DNA of 64,000 nucleotides from Longimicrobiales bacterium (lineage in GTDB: Bacteria > Gemmatimonadota > Gemmatimonadetes > Longimicrobiales > Gaopeijiaceae), in contig JANQRP010000035.1 in assembly GCA_028284495.1 (NCBI GenBank), positions 80,642-144,641 of the forward strand, written 5' to 3'. Both the position numbers and the translations under genes were made by a program. The first letter of the stretch is position 1, and every line of letters starts with the position of its first letter. Below are positions 11,698 through 21,148 of this stretch, in pieces. The notes beneath the pieces were generated by a model. The model saw only the letters and a list, made by a program, of their open reading frames with translations, searched no databases and was not told where the DNA came from.

Positions 11698-12468
11698 TCA
11701 AACATAACGAACTCGGGCGAGGAAGAGGCCCTCGGGAGGGGCCGGTGGCGATGTCACCAGTTCGCCCTCCGGATCCTCCAGGAGGCGCGCCAGGTCGACG
11801 GCCGGACGGGCACCGAGGCCGATCTCGACGAGCGTCCCCACGAGATACCGAACCATGTGATGAAGGTACCGGTCGGCCGTGATCCGGAACTCGCTGCCCA
11901 TCTCCCAGCGCGCCCACCGGATGTCGTGTACGGTGCACCTGTCTCCACGTTCTGGCTGGCCGGCCTTGGCGAAGGCGAGGAAGGAGTGCTCGCCGAGCAG
12001 CACTCGCGCGGTGTCCCGCATCAGGTCGAGGTCGGGCGGCGTTCGCAGCGGCCAGCAGAAGGGGCGGTGGAAGGGTGACGCGGCGCGGGCGTCCAGCCCG
12101 AGCCGGTAGTGGTACGTCCGCTCCAGAGCGTCGAAGCGCGGGTGGAAGTCGGCGGCACACTCCTCGACCTCCTGCATCCAGATGCCGTCCGGGAGAAGCC
12201 CGTTGAGCGCGCGTCGAAGCTCGTCCGTGGACCAGCTCTCGGGCATGTCGACGGCCGCCACCTGACCGATCGCATGAACGCCGGTGTCGGTCCGCCCGGA
12301 CCCGTGGACCGGCCTGCGGCGGCCGGAGATGCGCTCGAGCACCGCCTCGATCTCGCCCTGGACGGTCGAGACGTCGGGCTGCACCTGCCACCCGTGGAAT
12401 CCCGAGCCGTCGTAATGGACGAGCAGGCGGAATCGCCGGGTGGGTTCGTTCGCGTCGGAGTCGTTCAC
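11698..12468 (-). CDS. truA: tRNA pseudouridine(38-40) synthase
   Basis: Makes pseudouridine in the anticodon stem of tRNAs. The catalytic aspartate is in GSGRTDTGVHA, with the N-terminal RLLVHYDGSGFHGWQVQPD and the C-terminal HHMVRYLVGTLVEIGLG typical of TruA. The start is uncertain: no ATG and no clear ribosome-binding site is seen. The GTG at 12468 (256 residues) is chosen because it is just upstream of the conserved domain; further in-frame GTGs at 12483, 12498 and 12588 exist, the first two lying inside a 15-base tandem repeat. The gene is divergent from trpD. Confidence 0.88.
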   Translation of the reverse strand: MNDSDANEPTRRFRLLVHYDGSGFHGWQVQPDVSTVQGEIEAVLERISGRRRPVHGSGRTDTGVHAIGQVAAVDMPESWSTDELRRALNGLLPDGIWMQEVEECAADFHPRFDALERTYHYRLGLDARAASPFHRPFCWPLRTPPDLDLMRDTARVLLGEHSFLAFAKAGQPERGDRCTVHDIRWARWEMGSEFRITADRYLHHMVRYLVGTLVEIGLGARPAVDLARLLEDPEGELVTSPPAPPEGLFLARVRYV

Positions 12469-12470
12469 GG

Positions 12471-12510
12471 GTGGGTCGGTCACGCGTGGGTCGGTCACGC
12501 GTGGGAAGGT
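12471..12510. repeat. 15-base tandem direct repeat at the truA 5' end
   Basis: GTGGGTCGGTCACGC occurs at 12471-12485 and again exactly at 12486-12500, followed by a partial third copy (GTGGG) at 12501-12505; a degraded copy precedes it. The unit length is a multiple of three and each copy carries, on the minus strand, an in-frame GTG, so copy-number change would add or remove VTDPR units or candidate starts for truA without shifting the frame. Confidence 0.8.
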
Positions 12511-12596
12511 ACGCGTTGACGGAGACCGGCCCCACCCCCACGATCGACCTGCGCCGTCACCACGCGTTCCGCTGTTCCCTCGCGCCACCCACCGAC

Positions 12597-13631
12597 ATGA
12601 CCGACCCGACCCCGCTCGATCTCTCCACGACCCTCCGCGCGGTCGTGTCCGGGGGCACGCTCACGGTGGCCGAGGCGGAGGCCATGGTGTCGGGGTTCGT
12701 GTCCGGCGACGCGTCGGAGCTGCAGGTCGGCGCGCTGCTCGCCGCGATCCAGACCAGAGGTCCGGCGCCCGCCGAGGTCGCGGGCGGCGTGCGCGCCCTC
12801 CGCGGCGCGATGCGCAGGGTCGAGGTCTCGTTACCCGACACGCTCGTCGACACGGCAGGGACGGGCGGCGGGAGCATCACGACGTTCAATATCTCGACGG
12901 CGGCGGCCCTCGTGGCGGCGGGCGCGGGCGTCCGGATGGCCAAGCACGGGAATCGATCCTTCACGTCCCGGTCGGGCAGCGCGGACGTGCTCGAGGCGCT
13001 CGGCGTCCGTATCGACCTGGAGCCCGCACGCATGGCCGAGATCCTGGAGGACGTCGGCATCGTGTTCATGTTCGCGCCCCTGCTCCATCCGGCGATGCGG
13101 CACGTCGGGCCCGTCCGGCGGGCCCTCGGGATCCCCACGCTGATGAACCTCCTCGGGCCCCTCACGAACCCGGCGGGCGCACGCCGCCAGGTGGTCGGCG
13201 TGTCGGATCCCGCGCTCGTCCCGCTGATCGTCGGAGCCCTCCGCGAGCTGGGTCACCTCCGTGCGGTGGTCTTCCATGGCGACGGGATGGACGAGGTCAG
13301 TCCGCTGGGTACGAGCCGAATCGCCGAGCTCGACGCCGACGGCCTGAAGGAGTACGAGGTGACCCCCGCGGACCTGGGCGAGGAGATCCATCCCGCTGAC
13401 GGCCTCGCGGGTGGGGAGCCGGAGGACAACGCCCGCGTGATCCGCGGCGTGCTGTCGGGGAAGAGGGGGGGCGCCGCCAGGAGCGCGGTAGTCATGAACG
13501 CTGCCGCGGCCATCCTCGTCGCGGGGCGCGTCAAATCGTTGGCGGACGCCGCGGACGTGGCGCGCGAGAGCATCGACTCGGGCGCGGCGGCGGCGAAGCT
13601 CGAGGACCTGACGTCGGCCTCGAACGCCTGA
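12597..13631 (+). CDS. trpD: Anthranilate phosphoribosyltransferase
   Basis: Second step of tryptophan synthesis from chorismate: transfers phosphoribose from PRPP to anthranilate. The 344-residue protein has the PRPP-binding DTAGTGGGSITTFNIST, then MAKHGNRSFTSRSGSADVLEALG and LMNLLGPLTNPAGA. The ATG at 12597 follows a poor ribosome-binding site but gives the normal N-terminus. It is transcribed apart from the other trp genes: lexA, in the opposite direction, separates it from trpC. Confidence 0.93.
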   Translation: MTDPTPLDLSTTLRAVVSGGTLTVAEAEAMVSGFVSGDASELQVGALLAAIQTRGPAPAEVAGGVRALRGAMRRVEVSLPDTLVDTAGTGGGSITTFNISTAAALVAAGAGVRMAKHGNRSFTSRSGSADVLEALGVRIDLEPARMAEILEDVGIVFMFAPLLHPAMRHVGPVRRALGIPTLMNLLGPLTNPAGARRQVVGVSDPALVPLIVGALRELGHLRAVVFHGDGMDEVSPLGTSRIAELDADGLKEYEVTPADLGEEIHPADGLAGGEPEDNARVIRGVLSGKRGGAARSAVVMNAAAAILVAGRVKSLADAADVARESIDSGAAAAKLEDLTSASNA

Positions 13632-13664
13632 TCCACCGGTCGGCGGGGCCGCACCGCCGGTGCG

Positions 13665-13687
13665 CCGAGGTCCGACCGGCCTCGGTT
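13665..13687. terminator. Possible bidirectional terminator between trpD and lexA
   Basis: CCGAGG (13665-13670) pairs with CCTCGG (13680-13685) across a 9-base loop, followed by TT. It lies in the 63-base gap between two convergent genes, where a shared terminator is expected. The stem is short and the T-run weak, so this is tentative. Confidence 0.3.
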
Positions 13688-13694
13688 GCCGGAC

Positions 13695-14309
13695 CTAGTC
13701 GTACTTCCGGATCACGCCGACCACGACCCCCTGGATCCGTACGTTGCCGGCCGGCTCCACGATCGGCTGCATGGTCGCGTTCGCGGGCTGAAGCCGGATC
13801 CGGTTGCCGGGCTCGCGGTAGAGCTTCTTCACGGTCGCCGACTCGTCTCCGACCAGCGCCACGACCATCTGGCCGTCCTCGGCGCTGTCCTGTGACGCCA
13901 CCACGATGAAGTCGCCGTCCCGGATCTGCTCGTCGATCATCGAGTTCCCCTGGACGCGGAGCACGTAGTTCTCGCGGCCACGACGCACCATGTCGGGCGG
14001 CACGTCCAGCGACTCGTCGTCCTGGATCGCCTCGATCGGAAGACCGGCGGCGACCGTTCCCAGCAACGGCAGCGGGATGGTCGCCACGCCGCCGCCGTCA
14101 TCCTCGACCAGCTCGATCGATCGACTCTCGTTGTAGGCCTTCCTGATGTAGCCCTTGCGCTCGAGGTTGCTCAGGTGCTCGTGCACCGTGGCCAGGGAGG
14201 AGTACCCGAAGTGTTGCGCGATCTCCTCGAAGCTCGGAGCATATCCCCGGTCGTCGATGAACGCCCGAATGTGGTCGAGAATCTGTTTCTGTCGCTTGGT
14301 GAGCGGCAT
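13695..14309 (-). CDS. lexA: LexA repressor
   Basis: SOS-response repressor that cuts itself when RecA is activated by DNA damage. The 204-residue protein has an N-terminal winged helix-turn-helix (residues 1-65, MPLTKRQKQILDHIRAFIDD), the Ala88-Gly89 cleavage site in TVAAGLPIEA, catalytic Ser123 in RVQGNSMIDEQI and catalytic Lys161 in ESATVKKLY. All elements for autocleavage are present. It is divergent from trpC; the shared upstream region holds four CCCGAA direct repeats that may be its operators. Confidence 0.95.
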   Translation of the reverse strand: MPLTKRQKQILDHIRAFIDDRGYAPSFEEIAQHFGYSSLATVHEHLSNLERKGYIRKAYNESRSIELVEDDGGGVATIPLPLLGTVAAGLPIEAIQDDESLDVPPDMVRRGRENYVLRVQGNSMIDEQIRDGDFIVVASQDSAEDGQMVVALVGDESATVKKLYREPGNRIRLQPANATMQPIVEPAGNVRIQGVVVGVIRKYD

Positions 14310-14375
14310 CGGCCGTGGCCCCCTGGCGTCGGAACGGAGTCGGTGGGGAGTCGTGACGGGCCCGTCGCGAACGAA

Positions 14376-14418
14376 CCCGAAGAGGACCCGAACAAGGTAT
14401 CCCGAACGTTGCCCGAAA
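14376..14418. promoter_or_regulatory. Candidate direct-repeat LexA operators (lexA/trpC intergenic)
   Basis: CCCGAA occurs at 14376, 14387, 14401 and 14412, spaced 11, 14 and 11 bases. On the lexA-sense strand this reads TTTC-N7-GTTC and GTTC-N7-CTTC, one base each from the GTTC-N7-GTTC LexA box known from alphaproteobacteria. The repeats lie 67-109 bases upstream of the lexA start and overlap the likely trpC start. Assignment to LexA is inference from position and spacing. Confidence 0.45.
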
Positions 14419-15221
14419 CGCAAGGAGCCCGTCGCACCGATATCCTGTCGAGGATCGTGGCCACCAAGGAAGCCGAGGTGGCCGACCTCCGACGTCAGGC
14501 GGGGGAGCTGCGCGCGGCCGCCGCGGACCAGCCCGCACCGCGGGGGTTCCGACGTGCGCTGATCGGCGGCGACGTCCGCGTGATCAGCGAGGTGAAGCGG
14601 CGTTCGCCCGGTGCGGGGGAAATCCGCCCGGGGCTCGATCCGGCGGAGCTGGCAGCCACCTACGAGGACGCCGGCGCCGCGGCGCTGTCGGTGCTCACCG
14701 ACGGCACCTGGTTCGGTGGGTCGTTGGACGACCTCCGCGCGGCGCGGGCCGCGGTCGCGCTTCCGGCGCTTCGAAAGGACTTCACGATCGACGAGGTCCA
14801 GATCGTGGAGGCGCGCGCCGCGGGCGCCGACGCCGTGCTCCTGATCGCGCGGATCCTCGACGACCATCAGCTCCGCGGATTCCGTGAAGCCGCCGAGGCG
14901 CTCGGCATGGACGCACTCGTCGAGGTCCACGACGCCGAGGAGCTCGAGCGAGCGCGTTCGTCGGGCGCCCGCGTGATCGGGATCAACAACCGGGACCTCT
15001 CCACCTTCCGGACCGACCTTGCGGTGAGCGAGCGACTGGTGGCCGAGCTTCCCCTGGACGTCGTAACCGTGTCCGAGAGCGGCATCCGGTCCGCCGCCGA
15101 GGTGGAGCGGCTCGGGCGGGCGGGGATCCACGCGGTGCTCGTCGGGGAGACGTTCCTTCGGGCGGAGCGGCCGGGCGACGCCGTGCGCGGGCTCGCGGCC
15201 CACCCCAGGGTCGAGCGATGA
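14409..15221 (+). CDS. trpC: Indole-3-glycerol phosphate synthase
   Basis: Ring-closing decarboxylase producing indole-3-glycerol phosphate. The beta/alpha barrel is complete: [16 protein letters not shown] at the start, [17 protein letters not shown] (catalytic Lys and Glu region), [60 protein letters not shown] and VSESGIRS. No ATG is available; a TTG at 14409 (270 residues) puts the first helix at the usual place, while a GTG at 14343 would add 22 residues. It ends in an ATGA overlap with trpF and heads the trpC-F-B run. Confidence 0.9.
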   Translation: MPETQGARRTDILSRIVATKEAEVADLRRQAGELRAAAADQPAPRGFRRALIGGDVRVISEVKRRSPGAGEIRPGLDPAELAATYEDAGAAALSVLTDGTWFGGSLDDLRAARAAVALPALRKDFTIDEVQIVEARAAGADAVLLIARILDDHQLRGFREAAEALGMDALVEVHDAEELERARSSGARVIGINNRDLSTFRTDLAVSERLVAELPLDVVTVSESGIRSAAEVERLGRAGIHAVLVGETFLRAERPGDAVRGLAAHPRVER

Positions 15222-15907
15222 GCGAGCGAGGCGGCGCCGGACGGGTGATGGTGAAGATCTGCGGAGTCATGCGCACCGACGACGCGATCGTCGCGGCGCA
15301 TGCCGGCGCCGACTACGTAGGCGCGATCCTGTCGCCGGGGTTCGGGCGGTCCGTCCCGATCGAGAACGCCGTGGCCTACGGCGCCGAGACCGGGTTGCCC
15401 GTGGTCGGCGTGACGGTGGACGAGACCTTCGACGCTCTCGTGCGCCTCGGCGAGGAGGCGGAGCTGTCGGTGCTCCAGCTCCACGGCACCGAGCCTCCCG
15501 AGCTGGTAGCCCGCCTCCGCGAGGCCGGTCCCTGGCGGGTCTGGAAGGCGCTGCGCGTACGCAGCGGGGAGGAGATCGAGGAGGCGCTCGACCGATATGG
15601 ACCGGTGGCCGACGGACTCCTGCTCGACGGCTGGCACCCGGAGCATCGCGGGGGGTCGGGCGTTCGATTCCCCTGGGATCTCCTCTCGCCCCTTCGCGAT
15701 GGCTTCCCGGACGGGTTAACCTTCATTGCGGCAGGTGGCCTCACGCCCGAGAACGTCGGCGACGCCATCCGTCACATGCGCCCCGACGTCGTGGACGTGA
15801 GTTCCGGCGTGGAGATCGCGCACGGCGTGAAGGAGCCGGGGCGGGTCCGCTCGTTCGTGCGCGGCGCTCGCAGCGCGGCGCGGCAGGAAACACGCGAACA
15901 GACCTGA
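15218..15907 (+). CDS. trpF: Phosphoribosylanthranilate isomerase
   Basis: Amadori isomerase between TrpD and TrpC in the pathway. The 229-residue barrel starts with the catalytic cysteine motif [13 protein letters not shown], continues with [15 protein letters not shown], the catalytic Asp in [17 protein letters not shown] and the phosphate-binding [16 protein letters not shown] and VDVSSGVE. It overlaps trpC by 4 bases (ATGA) and is followed 11 bases later by trpB. Confidence 0.92.
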   Translation: MSERGGAGRVMVKICGVMRTDDAIVAAHAGADYVGAILSPGFGRSVPIENAVAYGAETGLPVVGVTVDETFDALVRLGEEAELSVLQLHGTEPPELVARLREAGPWRVWKALRVRSGEEIEEALDRYGPVADGLLLDGWHPEHRGGSGVRFPWDLLSPLRDGFPDGLTFIAAGGLTPENVGDAIRHMRPDVVDVSSGVEIAHGVKEPGRVRSFVRGARSAARQETREQT

Positions 15908-15918
15908 ACCCGACCACG

Positions 15919-17117
<1,199 letters not shown>

Positions 17118-17121
<4 letters not shown>

Positions 17122-18839
17122 CCGGCGAGGGCCTCACGATCGGCGAAGGCGGGATGGGGGCGACCCTTCCGCTCGACCAGGTGCGCGAGCTGATCGTGAC
17201 CCTCGGGAAGGCGCTCCGCGCATCCCAGCTCTACGACCAGAACAACCCGGTCTACAAGCGCTTCGTGCAGGCGCTGTCCGACGAGTTCGGCGCGCTGTGG
17301 GCCGAGATGTCCGAGCTCGTCCTGAGCGTGAACGAGGAGGAGCTCGTCCTCGAGGGCGAGGCGGTCTACTCCAGCCGCACGCGCTCCGACTCGCTCGCGT
17401 TCCTGCTCTTCAAGGACGGGATCCGCGTGCTGCACTTCACGCCGGGTTTCGAGAGCGAGGTCCCGCGGTTTCTCGACATCCTCAATCAGGCCCGGCGCGC
17501 GCGCGAGGACGACGACGACCTCCTGACGCTGCTGTGGGAGGCCGAGTTCACGCACTTCACGTACCGGTACGTGGATCTGCTGGCCGAGGGCGTGGCGGTT
17601 CCCGAGGCCGGCCTCGGGGCCGATCAGTCGGAGCTCGAACAGGCCCTCGAGGAGGCGCGCGCCGAGGACGAGGCGGCCGTGTCGGGCGCCGCCGCCGAGG
17701 AGCAGCCGCCGGCAACCGTCAGTCAGGACGACTTCAATCCGACGCTGTACGCGCTTGACGCCGCAGAGATGGAGGCGCTTCGCCGGAGCATCGAGGGCGA
17801 GCACGCGCGCGACGTGCGCGGTGCCGTGATCGACGCGCTCTTCGACCGCTTCGAGGACGGCGACGTCGAGCGCCGGGACGAAGTCTTCGACATCGTGGAC
17901 GGGCTCCTGCCGGCCTTCATGGCGAGGGGCGAGATCGCGGCCGCCACCCGCATCCTCCGCCAGCTCCGGTCGTACGAGCTCGCGAAGGCGGTGTCCGGTC
18001 CACACGTGCAGCGCATCACCGAGCTGCTCGATCGCCTCTCCGCCACGGAGACGCTCCATCAGCTGATCGAGGCGATGGAGGTCGGGACGATCTCTCCCGA
18101 TCCGTCGGACCTCGCCGGGTTCCTGGGGTTCCTTCGTGGCGGGGCGCTCGCGGTACTGGTTCGCGCCACCTTCGACACCGAGTCGCTCGATCTGAAGCGG
18201 ATCCTCGGCGGGGCGGTCGAGACGATCGCCCGGCGCGACTCGGATTCGGTGCGCGAGCTGCTCTCCTCCGACGACGAGATGCTCGCGGCCGCGGCGGCGA
18301 GGATCGTCGCCGAGCAGCGGATCGAGTCCGCCGCGGGCGGGCTCCGCGACCTCCTGTTCAGCGCGCACGCGAACGTCCGCCACGCAGCCGTGCAGGCGGT
18401 GGGAGCGCTCCGCGTCCCCACGCTGATGGGAGCGATCGTCGAACTGCTCGACGACATCGAGCCGGAGATCCGGATCGAGGCCGCACGGGTGCTCGGGAGC
18501 GTCCGGTACCGGGCCGGCGCGCAGATCTTCCGCGAGATTCTCGATTCGAAGGCGCTCCGGCAGTCGGACCGCCGGGAGATCATCGCCTTCTTCGAGGCGT
18601 ACGGCCGCATCGGAGATCCGGGCGCCGAGGAGCGCCTCGACAAGTATCTCAACGGCCGTGGCTTCCTCGGTCGGCGCGAGAGCAGCGAGATCCGAGCGGC
18701 CGCGGCCCTCGGACTCGGACGGATCGGGTCGTCCGAGGCGCTGGTGGCGCTCGATCGCGCCGCGGCGGACGACGACGCCGTGGTCCGGAGCGCGGTAGCC
18801 CGGGCCCTCTCGATGGATCGCGGTGAGGCCGAGGCATGA
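17118..18839 (+). CDS. HEAT-repeat protein of unknown function (inside the trp operon)
   Basis: A 573-residue soluble protein with no signal peptide. Residues about 15-130 form a domain ([20 protein letters not shown] ... [22 protein letters not shown]) that resembles the N-terminus of the next gene product; an acidic linker follows near 165-200; the C-terminal part, about 370-560, is a series of helical HEAT-type repeats ([55 protein letters not shown]). HEAT repeats usually bind other proteins. It overlaps trpB by GTGA and the HD-domain gene by ATGA, so it is made together with both. Function not known; a scaffold or partner for the HD protein is my inference. Confidence 0.85.
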
Positions 18840-20278
18840 CCGACGGCGGCATGCTCGCCGGCGGCGGTGGGCGAGGCGGAGCCGGCATCCAGGCCGAAGG
18901 CCGGCGGCTTCTCACCACGCTCCACGGCGCCATGCGCGCGCTCAAGCTCTACCCGCTCGAGAACGAGGCGGTGCAGCAGGCGATCGCCGAACTCCAGTCC
19001 GCGGTCGAGGCCGTCCATGCGCGCGGCGAGGGACTCGAGCTGCGGGTCGTTGGCGAGTTCTTCTTCCTGAACGATACCCGGCTGCGCCTCGACCTCTCGA
19101 ACTTCGCCACCTTCGGGAACGTGGGTCAGGCGCTGCGCGCCCACGGCATCGGTGCGCTCGGCATCCTGCCGGGCGTTCAGAAGAACGAGTGGGCTCCCTT
19201 CCTGTCGCTCGTCGCGCGCGATCCGGGCGACGATCCGCTGCAGACCTTCCTCGGCCGCCTCTCGGACACCCCCGTCGCGCACATCGAGCCGGACGCCGAG
19301 AGCGAGCACGGGGACGACCTCGAGGAGGAGGAGGTTCTCGAGCAGGCCAAACGGACGTACGCGCAGTCCGTGCGGCTCGCGAAGGACGTCATGAGCGACG
19401 TCCGGCTCGGGAAGGCCGTGAATGCCCGCAAGGTCAAGCGCGCGGTGCAGGGCATCGTCGACCAGGTGCTCGCGGACGAGCCGTCGATCATCACGATGAC
19501 CACGCTGCGCGACTTCGACGAGTACACGTTCACCCACTCCGTGAACGTCTGCATCTTCAGCGTCGTCATCGGCCAGCGGCTCGGGCTCGAGCGGCTCGAC
19601 CTGTACGAGCTGGGCCTCGGCGCACTCCTTCACGACGTGGGCAAGATGCGGATCCCCCACGACATCGTGACGAAGCCGGGAAGCCTGACCGACGACGAGT
19701 GGCACCAGATCCGGGAGCACCCCACCCTCGGACTTCTCCACCTCTTCCGAACGGGCGCCTTCATCGACATTCCGTACCGCCAGATGCTCATGGCGTACGA
19801 GCACCACATGCGGATCGACGGCTCGGGGTATCCCGAGAATCGCCGGGAGCGGAACCCGTCGCTCTTCAGCCGGATCGTCGCCGTGGCGGACGGCTTCGAT
19901 GCCGCGACGTCGGTGCGCAGCTACCAGCACAAGCCGTGGGGCGCGGACCAGGTGCTCCGCGAGATGCGCGAGAATCCCAAGCGCGGGTACGACCCGCTTC
20001 TCGTGAAGGCGCTCATCTCCGCGACCGGCGTGTTCCCGGTCGGTACGCTGGTGATCCTCGACAGCTATGAGCTCGCCGTCGTGGCGCGGACGAACCCCGA
20101 CCCGGACCTCCTGCACCTTCCGGTGGTCCGCATCATCTCCGACGCGATGGGGGTCCCGGTCGCGCAGCCCGTCGATCTGGACCTGGCCGTCGAGCAGTCG
20201 AGCGGCTCCGGTCGCGCGATCCTCAAGACGACCGATCCGCAGAAGTACGGCATCCGCGTCGCCGACTACCTGATCTGA
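18836..20278 (+). CDS. HD-GYP-type domain protein (inside the trp operon)
   Basis: A 480-residue protein. Residues 20-130 resemble the N-terminal domain of the preceding HEAT protein (GAMRALKLYPLENEAVQQA ... LPGVQKNEWAPFLSLV). Residues about 230-380 are an HD-GYP domain: H234 in FTHSVNV, HD at 266-267 in LLHDVGKMRIP, H295 in REHPTLG, HH at 323-324 and GSGYP at 329-333. HD-GYP proteins typically hydrolyse cyclic di-GMP (or related dinucleotides); the residues needed look present. No receiver domain or membrane segment. It overlaps the HEAT gene by 4 bases and is followed 41 bases later by trpA. Confidence 0.88.
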   Translation: MTDGGMLAGGGGRGGAGIQAEGRRLLTTLHGAMRALKLYPLENEAVQQAIAELQSAVEAVHARGEGLELRVVGEFFFLNDTRLRLDLSNFATFGNVGQALRAHGIGALGILPGVQKNEWAPFLSLVARDPGDDPLQTFLGRLSDTPVAHIEPDAESEHGDDLEEEEVLEQAKRTYAQSVRLAKDVMSDVRLGKAVNARKVKRAVQGIVDQVLADEPSIITMTTLRDFDEYTFTHSVNVCIFSVVIGQRLGLERLDLYELGLGALLHDVGKMRIPHDIVTKPGSLTDDEWHQIREHPTLGLLHLFRTGAFIDIPYRQMLMAYEHHMRIDGSGYPENRRERNPSLFSRIVAVADGFDAATSVRSYQHKPWGADQVLREMRENPKRGYDPLLVKALISATGVFPVGTLVILDSYELAVVARTNPDPDLLHLPVVRIISDAMGVPVAQPVDLDLAVEQSSGSGRAILKTTDPQKYGIRVADYLI

Positions 20279-20319
20279 CTCCTCCCCGCCACGACGCCGG
20301 ATCCCGTCCGGCATCTCCG

Positions 20320-21105
20320 ATGCCCGATTCTCGCATCTCCCGCGTGTTCGCACGCCGTGCCGACGAAGGCCGTGGCGTGCTCGTGCCGTACGTCACCGCC
20401 GGCTTCCCGGACCCGGACGCCACCGTCCCGATCCTCCGGGCCATCGCCGACGCCGGTGCCGACGTGATCGAGCTGGGCGTCCCGTTCAGCGACCCGCTGG
20501 CGGATGGGCCGACGATCCAGGCCTCGTCGTTCCGGGCGCTCGAGAACGGCACCACGGTGAAGAAGGTCTTCGAGGCGCTTCGCGCCTTCCGCGAGACGCA
20601 CGATACCGCCGTCGTCCTCTTCACGTACCTGAACCCGGTGCTCCGCTACGGCGACCCGGCGTTCTGCAGCGACGCCGTCGACGCCGGCGCCGACGGTCTT
20701 CTTCTCACCGACCTGCCGGCGGGGTCGGATCCCGAGCTCGAAGCGCGCATCTCGTCGTCGGGGCTCGACCTCATCCGGCTGCTTGCGCCCACCACCGAGG
20801 TCGAGCGGGTGGCGGCGGTGTCGGGGCAGGCCGCGGGCTTTCTCTACTACATCAGCCGGACCGGTGTGACCGGAGCTCGCGCGGAGCTGCCGGAGGACCT
20901 CGTGGAGCGGGTGCGGGAGATCCGGACGGCGGTAGGACTGCCGGTCGCGGTCGGATTCGGCATCAGCACACCGGAGCAGGCGAGCGCGGTGCGCGAAGTC
21001 GCCGAGGGCGTGGTGGTCGGAAGCGCGCTCATCAAGGCGATCGACGCCGGCGGAGCGGAGGCGGCGGGCCGGTTCGTCGTGGGACTCAGGGCGGCGCTGG
21101 ACTAG
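20320..21105 (+). CDS. trpA: Tryptophan synthase alpha chain
   Basis: Cleaves indole-3-glycerol phosphate to indole, passed to TrpB. The 261-residue barrel has the catalytic Glu in DVIELGVPFSDPLADGPTIQ and the catalytic Asp in GLLLTDLPAGSD, plus YYISRTGVTGAR and VGFGISTPEQ. The ATG at 20320 is 41 bases after the HD gene. Although separated from trpB by two genes, it is on the same strand with no terminator visible between them, so it is probably co-transcribed. Confidence 0.95.
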   Translation: MPDSRISRVFARRADEGRGVLVPYVTAGFPDPDATVPILRAIADAGADVIELGVPFSDPLADGPTIQASSFRALENGTTVKKVFEALRAFRETHDTAVVLFTYLNPVLRYGDPAFCSDAVDAGADGLLLTDLPAGSDPELEARISSSGLDLIRLLAPTTEVERVAAVSGQAAGFLYYISRTGVTGARAELPEDLVERVREIRTAVGLPVAVGFGISTPEQASAVREVAEGVVVGSALIKAIDAGGAEAAGRFVVGLRAALD

Positions 21106-21148
21106 GGAGGACTCGCGCGGCGCGCTCCCGCGCTCACCACATCGACGG

